Origin: Marinococcus halophilus
Lineage (GTDB): Bacteria; Bacillota; Bacilli; Bacillales; Marinococcaceae
Assembly (NCBI RefSeq): GCF_002265875.1
Contig: NZ_NPFA01000006.1
Location: 124,150-188,149, forward strand
Reading direction: 5' to 3'
DNA: 64,000 bases
Shown here one piece after another: positions 60,340-64,000 of the stretch; position 1 is the first letter of the stretch, and each line of letters begins with the position of its first letter. The notes below the pieces were generated by a model that was given only the letters and a program-made list of their open reading frames with translations, had not been told where the DNA came from and searched no databases. A program made the translations under genes and the position numbers.

Positions 60340-60356
60340 TTGGCATAGTTTTTGCA
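60340..60356 (+). promoter_or_regulatory. Sigma-54 (SigL) -24/-12 promoter of the rocD-rocA unit
   Basis: TTGGCATAGTTTTTGCA matches the -24/-12 consensus TGGCAC-N5-TTGCW, with GG and GC exactly ten bases apart. It lies 37 bases before the rocD start. In Bacillus subtilis roc genes are transcribed by SigL with the activator RocR; the activator gene is not in this window. A TGCAAAAAA half-site (about 60243-60251) is a possible enhancer remnant. Confidence 0.75.
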
Positions 60357-60392
60357 ACCTTTACGGTAACCTTACTTTAAGAGTGGGTATGT

Positions 60393-60965
60393 ATGTCAGA
60401 AACAATGTCTTCGAGGCAGATTATCGATCAGAACGATAAACACGGTGCCCATAATTACACACCGCTTCCCATCGTTATTACTGAAGCGGAAGGCGTATGG
60501 GTGAACGATCCGTAAGGCCGCTCCTATATCGATATGCTGAGTGCTTATTCGGCTGTCAATCAGGAACACCGCCATCCTAAAATTATTCAGGTATCTTCAC
60601 CCCGGGAGCCCACGACTCTGCATTTAGCGGCCTCCCTCTGGCCTGCGCAGTAGTGATTGCTTCTCTGGAAGTGATCGAAGAGCAGCAGCTTGCCTCCCCG
60701 TTCACTCGAACTCGGAGAGTATTTTAAACGAAGGCTTGCTGCTATCACAAACCCTCATATTAAAGAAGTAAGAGGCAGAGGGCTGTTTATCGGCATCGAG
60801 CTCGACATTCCGGCGCGTGCCTGCTGTGAGCAGTTAAAAGAAAAAGGAATTCTCTGTAAAGAAACACATGAAACTGTTATCCGTTTCGCCCCGCCGCTCG
60901 TTATTTCAAAGGAGGATCTCGACTGGGCGGCTGAACGAATTGAAAAAGTACTTGCTGAACTTTAA
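60393..60965 (+). pseudogene. rocD: Ornithine aminotransferase (rocD) pseudogene
   Basis: The reading frame starts convincingly (MSETMSSRQIIDQNDKHGAH, then YTPLPIVITEAEGVWVNDP) but hits TAA at codon 41 (60513-60515). Translation past it continues to EHRHPKIIQ, then an internal deletion removes roughly half of the gene, including the PLP-binding Lys region. The sequence resumes around 60600 with decayed PLACAV-like residues ([17 protein letters not shown]). A frameshift near 60694 then restores the true C-terminal frame ([11 protein letters not shown] to [10 protein letters not shown]). Stop, deletion and frameshift together make it non-functional. A real gene would encode about 400 residues and convert ornithine to glutamate semialdehyde. 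Confidence 0.92.
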
Positions 60966-60982
60966 TAATAGGAGGCTTTTAC

Positions 60983-62530
60983 ATGTATACCACCTACCAT
61001 CATGAACCCTTCACCGATTTCACCGATGAACAGAACCGCCAGGCATTTGCGGACGCGATCAAGGACGTCGACAAACAGCTTGGCCAGGACTACCCGCTGA
61101 TTATTGGCGGCGAGCGGATCATCACGGGCGAAAAGCTGGCGTCCACCAACCCGGCCAATAAAAAGGAAGTGGTCGGCCGGGTCTCCAAAGCCAATCCCGC
61201 CCTGATTAATCAGGCCTTCGAGGCGGCCAGCAAAGCGTTTCGGTCCTGGCGGACGACCAGTGCCGATGCCCGGGCGGAAGTGATGTTCCGGGCCGCCGCC
61301 ACCATGCGCCGCCGGAAGCATGAACTCTCGGCCACGCTCGTCAAAGAGGGCGGCAAACCCTGGAAGGAAGCCGATGCGGATGTGGCCGAAGCCATTGATT
61401 TCGTGGAATATTATGCCCGCCAGATGCTCGAGCTGAAAAACGGCAAACCCATCAACAGCCGCGAGGGAGAATACAACCAGTACATCTACCAGCCGCTCGG
61501 GGTGGCGGTGACGATTCCCCCATGGAATTTCGCCTGCGCGATCATGGTGGGCACCACGGTCGCCCCGCTGGTGACGGGCAATACCGTTTTGTTAAAGCCG
61601 GCCGAGCCGACCCCGGTGATCGCGGCGAAGTTTGTCGACATTTTGATCGAATCCGGCGTGCCGGACGGCGTCATTAACTTCGTCCCCGGGGACCCCGAAG
61701 CCATCGGCGACCACCTCGTCGATCATCCCCAAACCGCGCTGATCAGCTTTACCGGCTCCCGGGCCACCGGCACACGCCTGTATCAAAAAGCCGCCGCCAT
61801 TCAGGAGGGCCAGCAGCACCTGAAGCGGGTCATTGTGGAAATGGGCGGCAAGGATACGGTGGTCGTCGACAGCGACGCGGATCTTGATACGGCCGCGGAA
61901 GCCATTATCGCGTCCGCCTATGGCTTTTCCGGCCAGAAATGCTCGGCCGGCTCCCGGGTCGTCGCGCACCGGGACGTGTACGAGGACGTCCTGCGCAAGG
62001 TGGAACAACAGGCGAAAGCATTGGTGGTCGGAGATCCGGCGTCCTATGCGACCTACATGGGCCCGGTCATCAACCAGAAAGCCTTTGACAAAATCACCGG
62101 CTATATCGAGATCGGCAAACAGGAGGGCCGGCTGGTGGCCGGCGGAACAAGCGACGATTCCAACGGATACTTCATTGATCCGACCATCTTTGCCGACGTG
62201 GACCCGAACGCCCGTCTGATGCAGGAGGAAATCTTCGGCCCGGTCGTGGCGTTTACGAAAGCCTCTTCCTACGAAGAAGCCATCGACATTGCCAACAATA
62301 CGGAGTACGGCTTAACCGGGGCCGTCATTTCCAATACCATCGACCATTTGGAATACGCCAAGCTCCATTTCCACGTCGGCAACCTGTATTTCAACCGCAA
62401 CTGCACCGGCGCCATCGTCGGCTATCATCCCTTTGGCGGCTTTAAAATGTCCGGCACCGATGCCAAGGCCGGCGGCCCGGATTACCTGATCCAGCACATG
62501 CATCCAAAAACAATCAGTCAGATGCTTTAA
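60983..62530 (+). CDS. rocA: 1-pyrroline-5-carboxylate dehydrogenase (RocA type)
   Basis: A 515-residue NAD-dependent aldehyde dehydrogenase that oxidises P5C to glutamate in arginine, ornithine and proline catabolism. [27 protein letters not shown], the catalytic Cys in [14 protein letters not shown], and EIFGPVVAF are present; the length equals Bacillus RocA. Base composition is conspicuous: a sample line (61141-61200) is 36 of 60 G or C, and codons end mostly in G or C with heavy CGG use, unlike neighbours near 45%. AGGAGG lies before the ATG. It probably uses the sigma-54 promoter through the dead rocD. Confidence 0.95.
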   Translation: MYTTYHHEPFTDFTDEQNRQAFADAIKDVDKQLGQDYPLIIGGERIITGEKLASTNPANKKEVVGRVSKANPALINQAFEAASKAFRSWRTTSADARAEVMFRAAATMRRRKHELSATLVKEGGKPWKEADADVAEAIDFVEYYARQMLELKNGKPINSREGEYNQYIYQPLGVAVTIPPWNFACAIMVGTTVAPLVTGNTVLLKPAEPTPVIAAKFVDILIESGVPDGVINFVPGDPEAIGDHLVDHPQTALISFTGSRATGTRLYQKAAAIQEGQQHLKRVIVEMGGKDTVVVDSDADLDTAAEAIIASAYGFSGQKCSAGSRVVAHRDVYEDVLRKVEQQAKALVVGDPASYATYMGPVINQKAFDKITGYIEIGKQEGRLVAGGTSDDSNGYFIDPTIFADVDPNARLMQEEIFGPVVAFTKASSYEEAIDIANNTEYGLTGAVISNTIDHLEYAKLHFHVGNLYFNRNCTGAIVGYHPFGGFKMSGTDAKAGGPDYLIQHMHPKTISQML

Positions 62531-62561
62531 TATTGCTGTCGGTAATGTAGTATATTTTTAC

Positions 62562-62597
62562 AAAGGAGTTTTCCCCAAGGAGGGAGAACTCCTTTTT
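62562..62597 (+). terminator. Terminator after rocA
   Basis: Stem AAAGGAGTT / AACTCCTTT (extended by TTC / GAG) followed by a T-tract. Confidence 0.85.
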
Positions 62598-62712
62598 ATC
62601 GTTGCTCTCTTCTCTTGTCCTGAGCGTTCATTTTGACAATAGCGTCTGTTTCCTTTAGTTTTATCATGTTGATTAAACCGATAAGAATTCATTAATAAAG
62701 GAGGTCCAGCTG

Positions 62713-63945
62713 TTGAAACACTTGATGAAGCGTTACTTTGATGTGTCACTGATTGCCAAAATTACCACCGCCCTTATTGCTGGCATCGCTGTAGGGTTTA
62801 TTTTCGGTGAAGATGCCGCCGTGCTCGCCCCTGTCGGCGACCTTATGCTTCGACTGCTTCAGTTTATTATAGTTCCACTGATTTTATTTACGCTGATTGT
62901 AGGGGTTAACCAGACTACGGTCGGCGGCCTCGGCCGGATGGGAGGCAAAGTATTCATTTATTATCTTCTTACCTCTGCTATAGCAATCGTGGTGGGCACC
63001 TCTGTCGCGAGCCTTTTCAACCCTGGCACCGGTACTACACTGGATGGGAGCGAAAGCTTTCAAACTCCTGATAATCCCGGGGTCACAGAGGTTATATTAA
63101 ATATCGTCCCGGATAATATTGCCGTAGCTTTTACGGAAATGAACCTTTTAGGAATTATTTTTACCGCCTTTGCTTTCGGCATTGCTTTAACCTCTCTGCG
63201 TTCATCATCAACCTATAAAGAGATGGGAGAGCGTCTGTACCGCGGAGCAGAAGCCCTAAACGAGCTTACGCTCACCGTTATGAAAGGCATTTTACAGTTT
63301 ATACCGTTCGGCATCTTTGCCATTATCGCTGAAATTGTAGGCAGCCAGGGAGCAAACACACTTCTCTCCCTTGGTAATTTTATACTCGTGCTGTACATTG
63401 CCCTTGCGGTGCAGCTTGGCCTTTATATTGTCTTTCTTTTAGCCGCCAAAACTAATCTCGGTGCCTTCTTCCGGGAAGCGCGCACTCCGATGCTTACGGC
63501 CTTTGTCACCCAGAGCAGCTCAGGTACGCTCCCTCTCACATTAAACGCTGCCCGTGACCTTGGGTTAAAGCAGAGCCTCTACGGCTTCAGCCTGCCTCTT
63601 GGAGCGACAATTAACATGGACGGTGCCGCCATCCGGGTCGCTGTTTCCGCCGTTTTCGCAGCAAACGTTGTAGGTGAGCCGCTCAGCTTTGTTGCTATTC
63701 TTCAAATTGTAATTGTCGGTACTCTGGCAACGGTCGGTACTGCAGGGGTTCCCGGCGCCGGCATTATTATGATTGCCACAGTATTTTCTCAGGTCGGCCT
63801 TCCGATGGAGGCAGTAGCGCTTTTAACCGCTGTTGATGTACTTGTCGGCATGGGAGCAACTGCTTTAAATGTCACCGGAGACCTCGTTGGAACAACACTG
63901 ATTAATAAAACAGAAAAAACAGGCAGCACCACTGCTGAAAAATGA
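62713..63945 (+). CDS. Dicarboxylate/amino acid:cation symporter (GltP/GltT-like)
   Basis: A 410-residue DAACS-family carrier with eight helices and two re-entrant loops. The serine-rich signature TQSSSGTLPLTLNAA (about 261-275) and the NMDGAAIRVAVSAVFAA segment (about 300-316) are present. It imports glutamate, aspartate or C4-dicarboxylates with sodium or protons. The start is TTG, with AAAGGAGG eight bases upstream. It lies after the rocA terminator, which suggests an adjacent but separate unit in glutamate metabolism. Confidence 0.92.
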   Translation: MKHLMKRYFDVSLIAKITTALIAGIAVGFIFGEDAAVLAPVGDLMLRLLQFIIVPLILFTLIVGVNQTTVGGLGRMGGKVFIYYLLTSAIAIVVGTSVASLFNPGTGTTLDGSESFQTPDNPGVTEVILNIVPDNIAVAFTEMNLLGIIFTAFAFGIALTSLRSSSTYKEMGERLYRGAEALNELTLTVMKGILQFIPFGIFAIIAEIVGSQGANTLLSLGNFILVLYIALAVQLGLYIVFLLAAKTNLGAFFREARTPMLTAFVTQSSSGTLPLTLNAARDLGLKQSLYGFSLPLGATINMDGAAIRVAVSAVFAANVVGEPLSFVAILQIVIVGTLATVGTAGVPGAGIIMIATVFSQVGLPMEAVALLTAVDVLVGMGATALNVTGDLVGTTLINKTEKTGSTTAEK

Positions 63946-63946
63946 C

Positions 63947-63984
63947 AAAAAGCCGCGGCCTCTTAATGAGACCGCGGCTTTTTG
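63947..63984 (+). terminator. Terminator after dicarboxylate symporter
   Basis: Stem AAAAAGCCGCGG / CCGCGGCTTTTT with one mismatch inside the extended arm and loop TTAAT; a T-run ends it. Only 16 bases of the window remain after it, with nothing to annotate. Confidence 0.9.
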
Positions 63985-64000
63985 TTAATCCACCGGGCGC

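Noticed and set aside
60690-60965. Independent small aminotransferase gene
   Set aside because: The frame is the C-terminal remnant of rocD in continuity with decayed upstream parts; no start codon with a ribosome site and no PLP lysine.

Overview
The window looks like a chromosomal segment of a low- to mid-G+C Bacillaceae bacterium, probably an aquatic, halophilic or alkaliphilic relative of Bacillus. The evidence is strong AGGAGG-type ribosome binding sites, Bacillus-style gene sets (des-desK-desR, RsbR-type stress regulator, YisL- and YhfH-like proteins, DUF896), many acidic proteins, a BCCT osmolyte carrier and a gas vesicle cluster in the Bacillus megaterium gvp order. The genus cannot be fixed from the sequence alone. 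I saw no rRNA, tRNA, CRISPR array or insertion sequence.

Layout. 1-13.4 kb holds housekeeping and accessory genes: an S66 peptidase cut by the left edge, a drug-efflux-like DMT carrier, two futalosine-pathway menaquinone genes (mqnB-mqnD), acetyltransferases, an MFS exporter, a flavin disulfide reductase, a phosphodiesterase, an ABC-2 exporter and a flavin monooxygenase. 13.4-24.4 kb has katA with a PerR-like box, dinB with a LexA-like box, several small membrane proteins, and aroD and aroK flanking an unrecognised polytopic membrane protein. 24.4-32.4 kb is one long minus-strand gas vesicle operon (gvpP/Q-position genes, gvpA, two gvpO/R-like genes, gvpN, F, G, L, S, K, J, a small gvp-associated gene, then a DUF1232 gene). 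33.0-43.4 kb is a complete nitrate assimilation locus: siroheme synthesis (nasF), nitrite reductase (nasD, nasE) and nitrate transporter on plus, nitrate reductase (nasC, nasB) convergent on minus. 43.6-52.9 kb has a HAD phosphatase, heme O synthase, DegV, RsbR, the membrane-fluidity system des-desK-desR, a DUF896 gene with a striking operator, and a Bcr/CflA exporter. 53-57 kb carries the glyoxylate shunt, malate synthase G and isocitrate lyase, convergent, with matching elements in front of both. 57-64 kb has a BCCT carrier, an EAL-domain protein, and an arginine/ornithine/proline catabolic block: a good sigma-54 promoter, a wrecked rocD, an intact rocA of clearly different base composition, and a glutamate/dicarboxylate symporter.

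How it fits together. The nas block turns nitrate into ammonium. The gvp block makes buoyant gas vesicles. The ace block lets the cell grow on acetate or fatty acids. The roc/glt block feeds glutamate into the TCA cycle. des/desKR and RsbR tune the membrane and stress responses.

Most notable points: (i) the gas vesicle operon encodes three GvpO-type domains plus a protein with an unusual hexapeptide-repeat tail; (ii) the nitrate transporter has no canonical start codon although its ribosome binding site and full N-terminal reading frame are present; (iii) a sigma-54 promoter drives a rocD pseudogene followed by a compositionally foreign rocA; (iv) shared or palindromic cis-elements sit at aceA/aceB, katA, dinB, des and the DUF896 gene. 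I did not find a convincing wholly new multi-gene system; the gas vesicle operon is the closest candidate.
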